From Mesorhizobium sophorae (GTDB taxonomy: Bacteria; Pseudomonadota; Alphaproteobacteria; Rhizobiales; Rhizobiaceae): a DNA stretch of 64,000 nucleotides. The stretch spans positions 1 to 64,000 of the forward strand of contig NZ_NNRI01000010.1 in NCBI RefSeq assembly GCF_002270415.1, in the 5' to 3' direction. The notes below the pieces were generated by a model that ran no database searches, was not told the DNA's origin, and saw only the letters and a list, made by a program, of their open reading frames with translations. Position numbers and translations under genes: made by a program. Below are positions 1-8,683 of this stretch, piece by piece (the stretch's first letter is position 1; the number at the start of each line of letters is the position of its first letter).

Positions 1-208
1 CCATTTCAGGCGTTAGTCCAGGTCGCGTTGACCAAGCGTACCCTTCTTTGTTCTGTGGGAGCGGGGAGGCCCCCTTTCGACAACGGCTTCTTCAAGTGTA
101 GTCTCGCAATTGGCTGCTGCCCGTCGAGATGCAGGGCGGACGGCAAAAGGGCGCACGAGGCGCCCCTCCTTTCAGATCGGCTGTCGCAACCGACCTTCGC
201 TGCGGGTA

Positions 209-904
209 TCAGAAACGGTAGGTGACACCTGCGCCTATCAACCAGGGATCGAGCGCGGCCTTGCCTGTCAGCTTCGCGCCGCCTACCGTGACGTCGAAGT
301 CTGGCTTCAGGAAAAGCTTCTTCACGTCGAAGTTGACACCCCAGTGCTGATCCACCATGTAGTCGAATCCGACCTGTAGCGCGGTGCCGAACGTGTTCTT
401 AACCTTGAGAGCATCGGCGCTGCCGGCATCCTGGTTATAGAAGATCGTGTAGTTCACGCCGGCACCGACATAGGGCTTGAAGGCGCCGAAATCGGTAAAA
501 TGGTACTGCAGTGTGAGCGTTGGCGGCAGCAGCCAAACCTTGCCGACCTTGCCCAGCCCACCGATCGTTCCTTGGCCGTCGATGTTGGCGTAGGTCGTGC
601 CGAGTATGAGTTCGGCGGCGATGTTGTCGGTGAAGAAATAGGAGATATCGAGTTCCGGTGTCAGGGAGTCCGAATAGGAAAGACCGGAGCCGGGCACCGC
701 GTTGACGTGGCCTGAATCCTCAGTGATGACCCCCAACGCGCGCAGGCGGACCTGCCAAGGGCTTGGCCATTCCGTGACCGAGGCTCCTGCCTGCGGGACG
801 CTCGCGGCTTGCACCAGGTCCGCCGCGACGGCCTGCTGTCCCACCACAATGAGGACGAGGGCCGCTGCTACCTCCCGCGCCACGCCCATTCGCTTTTTCG
901 CCAT
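209..904 (-). CDS. OmpW-family outer-membrane beta-barrel protein
   Basis: 231-residue protein with an N-terminal Sec signal peptide (basic start MAKKR, hydrophobic run, cleavage near VAA-DL) followed by beta-barrel sequence and a terminal aromatic residue (..VTYRF), as in OmpW porins. Family traits seen: a 'PWQVRLRALGV' first strand, a 'PTLTLQYHF' strand, 'FKPYVGAGVNYT' and a C-terminal 'LDPWLIGAGVTYRF'. OmpW proteins form small channels in the outer membrane; the substrate is not known here. The start at 904 is preferred over an upstream in-frame start at 1012 because AAGGAAAG lies a few bases before it and the signal peptide then begins at residue 1. It lies 180 bp downstream of the S9 peptidase gene on the same strand, so co-transcription from the NifA promoter at 3331 is possible but not shown. 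Confidence 0.85.
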   Translation of the reverse strand: MAKKRMGVAREVAAALVLIVVGQQAVAADLVQAASVPQAGASVTEWPSPWQVRLRALGVITEDSGHVNAVPGSGLSYSDSLTPELDISYFFTDNIAAELILGTTYANIDGQGTIGGLGKVGKVWLLPPTLTLQYHFTDFGAFKPYVGAGVNYTIFYNQDAGSADALKVKNTFGTALQVGFDYMVDQHWGVNFDVKKLFLKPDFDVTVGGAKLTGKAALDPWLIGAGVTYRF

Positions 905-1084
905 GATGTTCTTTCCTTGCTCTTCAGAGATGACGCACTGCACTATGAAAGATCCTGCTCGAACTTGCTGAGACCGGATGAGCCTCCTGCTCATGTTGGT
1001 GAGACCGAGCACCCGTTCTGCGTGTGCTCACAAAAATCGACCTGTGCTACTTGTTGAAATGTTGCTCTTGTTGATCCCGGCCAC

Positions 1085-3169
1085 CTATCGACCGCTATCG
1101 GCGCGCCAGCCGATCGCACTGCGAAGGAAATTGTGGCCCAGGGCGACGAATGCGGCCCGCTCCCGATTGTTCTTGCCGTAGCCGTGCCCGCCCGCGCTGG
1201 CCTCGTAGAAGTAAGCCGGATAGCCAAGAGCCTGCAACTTTGCGGCCGTCTTGCGCGCGTGGCCCGGGTGGACGCGGTCGTCCCGCTTCGTGGTGGCAAG
1301 CAGGATCGGCGGATAGGGCTGTCCCGGCGTTGCGGCGTGATAGGCGGAGATTTCCCGGAGGAAAGTCCAATCCTCCGGCTTGTCGGGATCGCCATATTCG
1401 CCAATCCCGCCTGCGCCAAAAAGCTTGGTGTAGCGGCGCATGTCGATAAGCGGAACTGCGCAGAACAGCGCACCGAAAAGCTCGGGATAGCGGGTCAGCA
1501 TATTGGCAATCAGCAGACCGCCATTTGAGCAGCCCTCGGCGGCAATCCGCCTCGACCGCGTGATGCCCCTTCGCACGAGATCGGTGGCAACGGCGGCGAA
1601 ATCGTCATGCGCAAGACGCTTGCCCTCCCTACGACCCGCCTCGTGCCAACGGGTGCCGAACTCGCCGCCCCCTCGGATATTCGCCACCACACAAGTGCCG
1701 CCGCGTTCGAGCCATAGCTTGCCGAGCGGGGAGTTGTAGGAGGGCAGGCACGATATGCCGAACCCGCCATAGGCGGTGAGGTGAAGCGGAGCATCCCCGT
1801 CGCTATTCGCCGGGCCGACCTGCGTATAGGGGATCATTTCACCATCGGTCGCGACTGCCTCGTGTCGCGTGACCGCTAGACCGGATGCGTCGAAATTCTC
1901 CGGGTGGCGCTTCAGGATCACTGGAGCGCCGAGAGGCCTGGCATTGAGGTCGAAGAGGAAAAGCTGCGGCGGCGTGATCGGGTCCTGAGCCGAAACGAGG
2001 ACCTCTCCATTGGAAACGTGCCGTTCCGCATCGAGCGGCCAGAGAGAAACAGTTCCTTCGGTAGGTACTGTCTCCAGCGCTAGGCGTGTCCATTCCTGAC
2101 GGCCGGGGGTGAACATCTCGAAACGCGGAACGAGATTGACGAGATAGGAGATGATGAGCTTGCAGTCATTCCAGAAGAAGGACTGCAGGGAGCGCCTGTC
2201 GCCTGGTTCAAAGAGGGTGCTAAAATCACGCTTTCCGGCGATGAAGGAAGAGAGCGAGATGCCTATCAGCGTGTCGGCGGCATGGGTCGTCCCTCCCACG
2301 GTCCAGGGCTTGCGCGGCTTTACCGCCAGCCAGTCGCCGAAGCCATTCCACCAGGCGTCCCGAGGAAGGTCGATCTGCATCTTCGGCCCGCTTCTGTCGC
2401 CGATTCGGATTATCTTCTCGAAGAAGGCCGGCCTCTCGATGAACCAAAGGCGCTCGCTCTCGGCGGTGCGATCCAGATGGCCAGACACGCCGAGGGATTC
2501 GGAACCGGTTTCGAAGATTACCGGCGCGGTGAGCGGATCCGCGCCACGCTTCCACAGCCGCACGGTGCGCGCGTAGCCGCAGCGGGTGGCCATGCCATCA
2601 CCAAAGGCACTGGACAGCAGAAGCGTGTCGGGGTCGAGCCAATTGATGCCGCCCTTCGCCTCCGGGAGATTGAAACCGTCGGCGACTAAGCTCAGAGTGC
2701 CCAGATCGAATTCGCGATGCGCGACCGCGGCGCTGCCGCCACGCGACAGGCGCAGAACGGCTCGTTCCCGTTTGTCAGGCTCGACCGACGCGCCGCCCCA
2801 GATCCAGTCCTCGCTGTCGCGGGCGGCGAGCGCGTCGAGATCGAGCAGGGGCTCCCACTGGGGATCGGCCGTCATATAGGCGGCAAGGGTGGTTCGCCGC
2901 CACAGTCCGCGCGGGTTTCGGGCATCTCGCCAGAGATTGTAGAGGTGCTGTCCGCGGCGAGTGATAAGGGGAATGTTGTCGAGACGGTCGAAAATCGCTG
3001 TCAGGGCATCGTGATCGCGCTCGAACTGTGTTCCATCGAAGTGCTCCAAGGTCCTGGCCGACTGGCTGGCCGCCCAGTCAAGTGCCCGTTCGCCTTCTAC
3101 ATCTTCAAGCCAAAGATAGGGATCATCGTCGGGAGCATTCAGCGTTGGGCGCAAATCGAATGCCGTCAT
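1085..3169 (-). CDS. Prolyl oligopeptidase family serine peptidase (S9)
   Basis: 694-residue two-domain peptidase: N-terminal beta-propeller (about residues 60-420, opening with 'DDPYLWLEDVEGERALDW') and a C-terminal alpha/beta-hydrolase domain. The catalytic triad is readable as Ser548 (in GCSNGG), Asp631 (RDDRVHPGH) and His662 (GGHGYG). S9A enzymes cleave short proline-containing peptides, usually in the cytoplasm or periplasm; no signal peptide is evident. Start chosen at 3169 because this ATG overlaps the TGA of a 38-codon ORF (ATGA), giving translational coupling; a TTG at 3214 with GGAG upstream is the alternative. A sigma-54 -24/-12 element and a perfect NifA-type site lie 160-260 bp upstream, so expression in nitrogen-fixing conditions is inferred. 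Confidence 0.88.
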   Translation of the reverse strand: MTAFDLRPTLNAPDDDPYLWLEDVEGERALDWAASQSARTLEHFDGTQFERDHDALTAIFDRLDNIPLITRRGQHLYNLWRDARNPRGLWRRTTLAAYMTADPQWEPLLDLDALAARDSEDWIWGGASVEPDKRERAVLRLSRGGSAAVAHREFDLGTLSLVADGFNLPEAKGGINWLDPDTLLLSSAFGDGMATRCGYARTVRLWKRGADPLTAPVIFETGSESLGVSGHLDRTAESERLWFIERPAFFEKIIRIGDRSGPKMQIDLPRDAWWNGFGDWLAVKPRKPWTVGGTTHAADTLIGISLSSFIAGKRDFSTLFEPGDRRSLQSFFWNDCKLIISYLVNLVPRFEMFTPGRQEWTRLALETVPTEGTVSLWPLDAERHVSNGEVLVSAQDPITPPQLFLFDLNARPLGAPVILKRHPENFDASGLAVTRHEAVATDGEMIPYTQVGPANSDGDAPLHLTAYGGFGISCLPSYNSPLGKLWLERGGTCVVANIRGGGEFGTRWHEAGRREGKRLAHDDFAAVATDLVRRGITRSRRIAAEGCSNGGLLIANMLTRYPELFGALFCAVPLIDMRRYTKLFGAGGIGEYGDPDKPEDWTFLREISAYHAATPGQPYPPILLATTKRDDRVHPGHARKTAAKLQALGYPAYFYEASAGGHGYGKNNRERAAFVALGHNFLRSAIGWRADSGR

Positions 3170-3282
3170 GTCCGGATAACCTGAAGAATGATGTGGACTG
3201 GAAAACAAGCGCAAGATTCTCCGTCGGCTCGGGAAAGCTCGGCTTTCGCGGGGGCGACCACATGTTCGGCCAGCGTGATCAT
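3166..3282 (-). CDS. 38-codon leader ORF coupled to the S9 peptidase
   Basis: Small ORF beginning MITLAEHVV and ending ..VIRT, preceded by AGGAG ten bases before its ATG. Its stop codon overlaps the ATG of the S9 peptidase (ATGA), the usual arrangement for translational coupling. It is the first ORF after the sigma-54 promoter at 3331. No relative is recognised and there is no signal peptide; it contains a Cys-Ala-Cys. It may be a genuine micropeptide, a leader that sets translation of the peptidase, or the remnant of a larger upstream gene. Too short for a confident coding call. Confidence 0.4.
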   Translation of the reverse strand: MITLAEHVVAPAKAELSRADGESCACFPVHIILQVIRT

Positions 3283-3330
3283 GGAATGATTTCTCCTCTA
3301 TCCGCGCCGAAGTGCGTATGTGGATAGTGC

Positions 3331-3346
3331 AGCACGTGTCGTGCCA
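3331..3346 (-). promoter_or_regulatory. Sigma-54 (-24/-12) promoter for leader ORF and S9 peptidase
   Basis: On the minus strand reads TGGCACGACACGTGCT: GG and GC separated by exactly ten bases, with the TGGCAC half conserved and a GTGCT -12 half. Transcription would start near 3320, about 40 bp before the leader ORF. It is paired with a NifA-type site at 3410-3425. Confidence 0.7.
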
Positions 3347-3409
3347 AATGAGAAAATCGTTTCACAACAATGAGATGGCTCTGATGGCGCTGTGTCTCAT
3401 GTCCGACTT

Positions 3410-3425
3410 TGTCGAAGACCCGACA
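3410..3425. promoter_or_regulatory. NifA upstream activator site (TGT-N10-ACA)
   Basis: TGT CGAAGACCCG ACA, a perfect match to the NifA consensus, 64 bp upstream of the -24 element at 3346. A NifA site at this range from a sigma-54 promoter is the standard layout of a nif/fix-regulated gene. Confidence 0.65.
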
Positions 3426-3503
3426 ACGCGTGCAGCCGTAGACGCATGATCGGTCTCCTGTGCGGGTTCCGTGGGCACCGCGGAAAACTCGAGCAGTGAA
3501 GCT

Positions 3504-3670
3504 CTACGCGAACTGACCGAGCTTCGGATCGACTTCGGCCACGGGGCAATCGGTTGCTTCTGAGGCAGATCGCCAAACCGTAGGTCGAGCTTTTTCAGGG
3601 GTGTTTTCGCATTGATGGCGCCGACCGTGGCAACATGGAGCTCTTGGCGAGCAGCGTTGTCGGATTTGAG
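3504..3670 (-). pseudogene. Relic of an M16 peptidase (like the gene at 15745-17145)
   Basis: Minus-strand translation gives a stretch (..HVATVGAINAK.. ..LPQKQPIAP) that aligns clearly with the region 'HVAVVGDIDAK..LPQKQALAP' of the intact M16-like protein at 15745-17145; the following segment (VAEVDPKLGQ) matches in a different frame, so at least one frameshift is present. No further M16 similarity was found to either side. It is the decayed trace of a duplicate of the NifA-controlled M16 pair, sitting directly upstream of the S9 peptidase promoter. Confidence 0.55.
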
Positions 3671-4360
3671 GGCACCGGATCGTTCGCGGCGACATCAAGG
3701 GCATTGCTGCAATTTTCTCATTTCGCGGCGACGGAGAACGCAATTCACTTCGATAATGCCGAGCGCATCGCGGCGCCCGTGATCCTGGCCTACCTGTGGG
3801 CGCGCAAAAGGTTGCTTGGCGGCCTCATCCCTCCGCGCCTAGATTGGGTCGCAGGGACCAAATGGCGCTTGTTCTCTTGGATGCGTGGTTGGCAATGTGA
3901 TTATAGCGCAAAGCTCTTCCGGCTATCTCTATACGGTCGACAATGCAGTTGGTGAGGTTCCCAGCTAGTGCGATAGTTGATGCGCTTAGGTCTGGGCATG
4001 CGCCCATCCGCAACCATCTGATCAAGAGCATCGTCCGAGCGAATTGCTTTCCCATGAGAGAGGCCTCGCGGCGGGAATGAGATGGCGTCACCCGCCATCA
4101 TCGCTGCCTTCGAGGATGTCGTGATCGACCCAGTGCAACGGCATGATTGGTGAAGAATCTGGCTGCTCTTGCGACTGCCGACTTTGATGACAAGGCATGT
4201 CGCGGTCTGTCCAGCTGGAGATACAAGGGCCTGCACCGTCCGATGATAAAGACACCGTCCTTGTTCCGAATCTTCTGGTTCAAAAGGTGACGGATTGGCT
4301 CTTCGAAAAAGGGCGACATCGACGTGCGAATCGGGCGCCGCCGTGAGGCGCACCCCTCAA
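3671..4360. other. Non-coding or decayed stretch
   Basis: Short open frames exist on both strands but none has a convincing start, ribosome site or recognisable family. Composition and broken frames suggest decayed accessory DNA. Confidence 0.4.
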
Positions 4361-4376
4361 TGTCGGATTTCCGACA
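4361..4376. promoter_or_regulatory. NifA upstream activator site (TGT-N10-ACA)
   Basis: TGTCGGATTTCCGACA is a perfect and fully palindromic NifA-type site, 46 bp upstream of the sigma-54 element at 4423. Confidence 0.7.
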
Positions 4377-4422
4377 GGTTTGAAAATCCGCCAACCAATT
4401 GCTTTGATCTGATTTCCTTCTT

Positions 4423-4438
4423 TGGCACGGCCTATGCA
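4423..4438 (+). promoter_or_regulatory. Sigma-54 (-24/-12) promoter
   Basis: TGGCACGGCCTATGCA, GG-N10-GC spacing, rightward. Together with the perfect palindromic NifA site at 4361 this is the best-formed nif-type promoter in the window. The first candidate ORF downstream is the 44-codon frame at 4476. Confidence 0.7.
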
Positions 4439-4475
4439 CGGGATTCTGCGAACGTATCAGCGAGAAACGTCGTCC

Positions 4476-4610
4476 ATGATTTCATGCGCACCGAAAATGC
4501 CCGACGCCGCGGTGAAAACCGCGCCCTTGCCTGCCACCAAGCCGCCGAAAGGCCGGCGCATCATGCGCCGGCTTCAAATACGTGATGGGCCTGGCAACCG
4601 TGTCGAGTGA
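4476..4610 (+). CDS. Possible 44-residue NifA-controlled small protein
   Basis: First ORF after the sigma-54 promoter at 4423, starting about 38 bp past its -12 element. Sequence begins MISCAPKMPDAAV, is rich in Pro, Lys and Arg (..ATKPPKGRRIMRRLQIR..) and ends ..GNRVE. An internal ATG at 4497 is an alternative start. The ribosome site (GAGAAAC) is weak. No family is recognised; it may be a real small basic protein or the 5' end of a gene destroyed by later rearrangement. Confidence 0.3.
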   Translation: MISCAPKMPDAAVKTAPLPATKPPKGRRIMRRLQIRDGPGNRVE

Positions 4611-4856
4611 TGGCGACGTGGTCGTGGAGGCCGGCGGAAAGGACATGCGTTGAGCCCCCCAACCCATGTCGCCACCATGACCCGTCGATTGCCACCGGTT
4701 GGAATGCTCGGCGTCTATGTTCGATAGCCCGAACGCGCAGGACAATTGTCGCAAATCCGGTCAGGACCGGAGCTCGATAACGCCCGCGAGGGGCGCAAGC
4801 CGATATTTGCCGCGAACATGCCGCCTGGCCGGGAAACACCTGTAGGAGCAAGGCAA
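4611..4856. other. Stretch without a supported gene
   Basis: Nothing recognisable beyond short open frames; it joins the small NifA-controlled ORF to the monooxygenase fragment. Confidence 0.35.
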
Positions 4857-4967
4857 GTGGAGCTCTCTTGCATTGGGGTCGGAGCTGGGCCGTTGAATTT
4901 GAGTCTTTCGTGTCAGATACACGACGAGCAAACAGGACTAGCAGGCTTCTCTGATTGGGGTCGTTGA
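4857..4967 (+). pseudogene. N-terminal fragment of a SidA/IucD/PvdA-type N-hydroxylase
   Basis: The frame contains VELSCIGVGAGPLNLSLSCQ, resembling the FAD-binding start (GxGxGPxNLSL) of flavin-dependent lysine/ornithine N-monooxygenases used for hydroxamate siderophores. After about 35 residues the frame meets a stop and no further similarity follows, so only the first strand-turn-helix of the protein remains. Short length keeps the assignment tentative. Confidence 0.4.
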
Positions 4968-5344
4968 GGTCAAGTTGCTCCTGCGTCTTTTTTTGATCGT
5001 GTCGCCCCGCGGGTCACTCGCTTCTCTTCGCGGTCGACGTAAGGCCGCCGCATGATGGGGTCAGTAGAGCGAGGCGTCTCAATCTGTTGAACGACCTTGG
5101 GAGAGTTCGCCCAGGATCGTGCCTGCTAACGAGATCGCCTTGCCCGTCGTCCCCACGGGAACGATCCGGATCACGTCCTTTCGGACGAAAGCTTGGTTTC
5201 TTGCTCCTTCGTTATTCGTCGCGATTTACGCCGCCAATGCGGTAGGCTCCTTGCCGAAGCGGAATTCTGTCGCATCGCTCCACACTCGAAAGATCACAGT
5301 GGCGTTGGCGGCCAAGCTGGGTCGGACATCAAAGGATGGTACCG

Positions 5345-5705
5345 CCCTTTGGCGATGAGTGTCGCTTCCGGACCAGATAAGGCGATTGATCCGGCCCTGT
5401 TTACAGAACCCTTGGACGCGGCTGGGGCTGGCCACTGGAAGACCACGACCTTCACCGGAGCGCTGCGGCTGACGGGCATGACTGCCCCGTTCGTCTATGA
5501 CGTCGCCATGAACGGCAACGTATTCCTGGCCTATATCGAGCAGGTGCTGGTCCCGACCTGTCGGAGGGCGACATCGTCGTGATGGACAACCTGCCGGCCC
5601 TCAAGGCGGCCGGCGGTCGGGACGCGATCGAGACCGCCGGCGCAAGGCTCATGTTCCTGCCGCCCTACAGCCCCGACTTCAATCCCGTCGAAAGCGCATA
5701 GTAAG
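5345..5705 (+). pseudogene. 5' portion of an IS630-type transposase gene, interrupted
   Basis: Translation gives '[16 protein letters not shown]', '[16 protein letters not shown]', then after a +1 slip near 5564 '[16 protein letters not shown]' and '[14 protein letters not shown]'-like sequence (here [14 protein letters not shown]): the DDE catalytic core of IS630 transposases with the second Asp and the NPxE Glu motif. Similarity stops at the NPVE motif at about 5691 and resumes at 8000, showing that the serine-recombinase element was inserted between the halves. The N-terminal HTH part is absent or decayed. Confidence 0.75.
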
Positions 5706-8003
5706 GAAACCTCTGGAGGTGAGGTTCCGCTGATACCACGCATTGGCCACAAAGCGCTGATTCTGTTGACCCAATGGATGGCGAATCGTGATGAGCCAGA
5801 AGCGAATATACATCCGCTGGACGGATTTGCCGGCAGATCGCCGTCGTCGCCTCGTAGCGCTGATCAGCAGCCTGATACAACGGAATGTGTCGACGGATCG
5901 GGAGATCGGTCATGAATGCAGAACCGAGCCTGCTCACCTTCACGTTGCCGGAAAAGATCCACAGCCGTCACAATGATCGCCAGGCCATCGTGTACGTTCG
6001 GCAGTCGACGGTTCGACAGGTCGAACACAACCGCGAGTCAACGCGGCTTCAATACGCCTTGGCGGACCGGGCATTCCGGCTGGGGTGGCGTCGTGACCAG
6101 ATAACGGTGATCGATGACGATCTGGGCCGCTCGGGCGCGTCGGCGCTTGATCGGCCCGGCTTCCAGCGTCTCGTCGCGGAGGTTGGGCTCGGTCATGTCG
6201 GAATGGTCATTGGCATCGAAGTCTCCCGCCTCGCACGATCATGCCGTGACTGGCATCAACTTCTGGAAATGTGCGCGTTGTTTGATACGCTGATTGGCGA
6301 TGCCGACGGCATCTACGATCCGAGCACCTACAATGACCGGCTGTTGCTCGGCCTGAAGGGCACGATGAGTGAAGCTGAGCTCCATATTCTGAAAGCTCGG
6401 ATGTACGAAGGGCGCAAGGCCAAGGCGTGTCGTGGCGAACTCATCCTTGGTCTGCCGCGCGGTTATGTGCTGAAGCCCTCAGGCGAAGTGGCACTGGACC
6501 CGGACGAGGAGGTTCAAAGGGTCATACGCCTGGTCTTCGCTTTGTTTGAAAGGTGTCGCTCGATCAGTGGCGTCCTGCGATACCTCGTGGACCATGACAT
6601 CGCACTTCCCGATCGTATACGGAGCGGCCCTGAAAAGGGCGACGTGTGCTGGAACCGACCTAATACGGCCACTCTCAGCGACATGCTTCGTCATCCTGGT
6701 TATGCCGGTGCCTATGTCTTCGGGCGCCGTCACCATGACGGACGCCTCCGGCTTCCCGGAAAGCCGCATAGCGGCCGACGCTTCGTTCGCGATCCACAAA
6801 AATGGATGGTGCTGCACCAAAACGCACATCCAGCGTACATTGACTGGCAATCCTATGAGCGGAATCAGGAACTGATGGCGGCAAACCGTTCTCGATATAC
6901 CGGCGTCCCGCGTGGTGGCGCAGCACTGCTTGGCGGCTTGATGATCTGCGGCGTGTGTGGCCGCAAAATGGTGACCGGCTACAATGATGACGGACGGGAA
7001 GCGCGCTATAGCTGCAGCTATGAGGCCACCACCTATGGCGGTCCACGGTGCCAGTCGATCAGCGCCCGTCCGGTGGACACATGTCTGGCCGCGTTGATTC
7101 TTGAAGCCCTTTCGCCGGCAGCAATCGACGTCAGCCTTCAAGTTGCCGAGGATATCGAACTCGAACGACAGCAGCTCCATGACGGCTGGAAGCAGCGACT
7201 GGAACGCGCAGATTATGAAACATCACTCGCACGTCGGCGCTACGAAGCTGTCGATCCTGACAACCGTCTGGTCGCGCGGACGCTTGAACGGGATTGGGAA
7301 GCAGCAATGGCGACGAAACAGGCGCTCGCGGATGATCACCAGCGGGCCCTTGCGCGCCAACCTGAGCGGCTAACGGCGGAGGAAAAGGACACGGTCCGCC
7401 GGCTGGCAGAAGATGTGCCTGCCCTGTGGAGGGCGCAGTCCACTACATCACGCGACCGGCAAACCATCGCCCGTATGATGCTCGATCGCGTCGTCATCCG
7501 GGTGTTTGGAGAAACCGAGCGTGCCGAGGTAAAATGCCACTGGGCCGGAGAGATCGTGACGACGCATCCGATTGTCCGAACCGTAAGACGCTTTGAACAA
7601 CTGGAGCATCACGACGAAATACTGGATCGGATCGCGGCGTTGCGTGCCGAGGGGGCGACCGCTCGACAGATCGCCGACGATCTCAATGCGAAAGGCTGGA
7701 CGCCTGCGAAGAAGCCAACGTTCGACGCGTTGATCGTCCAGAAGCTTCTGGTACGAAAGGGACTTGGAAAGAAGCGACCCATCTGGTCCGGCAATGTTCC
7801 CCGTCGCAATGCCGACGAGGTGACCACTGCAGGAACTCTCCGAACAGCTCGGCGTCCATCGCCAGACCGCCTACGGCTGGCTCCGGCGCGGAAAGCTCAA
7901 GGGGCGTATCGCCAAAGTGGGGACACAACGTATCTGGCTCGCCAGCCTGTCTCACGCCTCAACAGGAATCCGGACTGGAGAGTCATCATGACAACACGAT
8001 CGA
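5692..8003. mobile_element. Serine-recombinase element inserted in an IS630 transposase gene
   Basis: The IS630 reading frame ends at 'NPVE' and continues at 8000 as '(I)EDAFSKLKALLRAK', so the intervening 2.3 kb is an insertion. A TCGA lies at both joints (5688-5691 and 8000-8003), consistent with a very short shared core as left by serine recombinases. Cargo is limited to the recombinase and a small upstream ORF. No terminal inverted repeats were seen. Confidence 0.6.
5788..5976 (+). CDS. Small ORF preceding the serine recombinase
   Basis: 62-residue frame starting MMSQKRIYIRWTDLPADRRRR, overlapping the start of the recombinase by 65 bp in another frame. Its helical, arginine-rich middle (LPADRRRRLVALISSLI) and position just inside the element suggest a small accessory protein of the element, but the tail in overlap may be non-functional. 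No family recognised. Confidence 0.3.
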   Translation: MMSQKRIYIRWTDLPADRRRRLVALISSLIQRNVSTDREIGHECRTEPAHLHVAGKDPQPSQ

Positions 8004-8131
8004 GGACGCCTTCTCAAAACTCAAGGCACTCCTGCGCGCCAAGGCCGAGAGAACCATCACGGCTCTGTGGGACGCGGTCGGCTCGCTCCTTGATCAGTTC
8101 ACGCCAACTACTTCCAGGCCGCCGGATATGA
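5912..8131 (+). CDS. Large serine recombinase, C-terminus frameshifted
   Basis: Begins MNAEPSLL with GGAG seven bases upstream. N-terminal resolvase domain (about residues 20-180): 'AIVYVRQSTVRQVEHNRES' carries the catalytic Ser, 'VIDDDLGRSG', 'GIEVSRLARSCRDW' and 'LKGTMSEAELHILKARM' are the usual arginine-bearing motifs. A recombinase domain follows (about 190-300), then a zinc-ribbon with CGVCGRKM and later Cys residues near 370-400, and a coiled-coil segment. Near 7830 the frame shifts: the true C-terminus (ELSEQLGVHRQTAYGWLRRG, a HTH) continues in the +1 frame and ends at 7991, at the element's right end. The annotated frame therefore ends in about 95 unrelated residues. It probably catalysed insertion of its own element; activity is uncertain. 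Confidence 0.8.
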   Translation: MNAEPSLLTFTLPEKIHSRHNDRQAIVYVRQSTVRQVEHNRESTRLQYALADRAFRLGWRRDQITVIDDDLGRSGASALDRPGFQRLVAEVGLGHVGMVIGIEVSRLARSCRDWHQLLEMCALFDTLIGDADGIYDPSTYNDRLLLGLKGTMSEAELHILKARMYEGRKAKACRGELILGLPRGYVLKPSGEVALDPDEEVQRVIRLVFALFERCRSISGVLRYLVDHDIALPDRIRSGPEKGDVCWNRPNTATLSDMLRHPGYAGAYVFGRRHHDGRLRLPGKPHSGRRFVRDPQKWMVLHQNAHPAYIDWQSYERNQELMAANRSRYTGVPRGGAALLGGLMICGVCGRKMVTGYNDDGREARYSCSYEATTYGGPRCQSISARPVDTCLAALILEALSPAAIDVSLQVAEDIELERQQLHDGWKQRLERADYETSLARRRYEAVDPDNRLVARTLERDWEAAMATKQALADDHQRALARQPERLTAEEKDTVRRLAEDVPALWRAQSTTSRDRQTIARMMLDRVVIRVFGETERAEVKCHWAGEIVTTHPIVRTVRRFEQLEHHDEILDRIAALRAEGATARQIADDLNAKGWTPAKKPTFDALIVQKLLVRKGLGKKRPIWSGNVPRRNADEVTTAGTLRTARRPSPDRLRLAPARKAQGAYRQSGDTTYLARQPVSRLNRNPDWRVIMTTRSRTPSQNSRHSCAPRPREPSRLCGTRSARSLISSRQLLPGRRI

Positions 8132-8155
8132 CCAAGATTAAACAGGACGTGCTCT
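7992..8155 (+). pseudogene. 3' portion of the interrupted IS630-type transposase gene
   Basis: Reads 'TIEDAFSKLKALLRAKAER' and 'ITALWDAVGSLLDQFTP', the C-terminal end of IS630 transposases that normally follows directly after the NPxE motif. It continues the fragment at 5345-5705 once the serine-recombinase insertion is removed. The last residues are degenerate. Confidence 0.75.
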
Positions 8156-8430
8156 AGGAGCTCTGCGGTCGCAATCATCGCCTCAACACCGCCGGCAGGC
8201 AGGAAGCCATCGGTGGTCGTGGCCGCGATCGCGGCGGATGGCCGCCTTCCTGTGGGTCAATGGGCAGGAGAGAGCCGTCGCAATCGATCGATAATGGCGT
8301 GCCGGGCCTGCAGCAGGTACCGCTTGCTCAGCGCCGTCTCCGGAATTATGGACACAGATTTCCCCGGAGAAGCTGGTTCATCCGCCATTCAAACGTTCAG
8401 ACCCGTTCAGTGTCGTCCGATACCTGACAA
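8156..8430. other. Decayed IS flank, no gene seen
   Basis: Region between the IS630 3' fragment and the nif-type promoter at 8492. No supported ORF. Confidence 0.4.
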
Positions 8431-8507
8431 TGTCGGATACGCAACGCAGCAGACTCTGATCTATCGGATGTATTTGAACGCCTTTTTGCTTTGGCACAGT
8501 ACATGCA
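8431..8507 (+). promoter_or_regulatory. Probable NifA/sigma-54 promoter region
   Basis: TGGCACAGTACATGCA at 8492-8507 has the GG-N10-GC spacing of a sigma-54 promoter. At 8431 TGTCGGATACGCAACG is one base away from TGT-N10-ACA. The layout (site about 46 bp before the -24) matches the promoter at 4423. The next ORF is at 8684. Confidence 0.55.
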
Positions 8508-8683
8508 AGGCTACAGGCAAACCGCGTTCGGGCTGAGGAAGTCGTCCCACGGCCACGAAAACCGCTGACTTACGCCACCTCCCAAGGCGTACCCGGCCCG
8601 GCAGTGAGCTCAGTCTCCTGCCGGGCATCCGATGGTGCTGTCTGGGAAGTGGTTGGAATTGGGAGTCGGCGTAGTCTCCGGGG

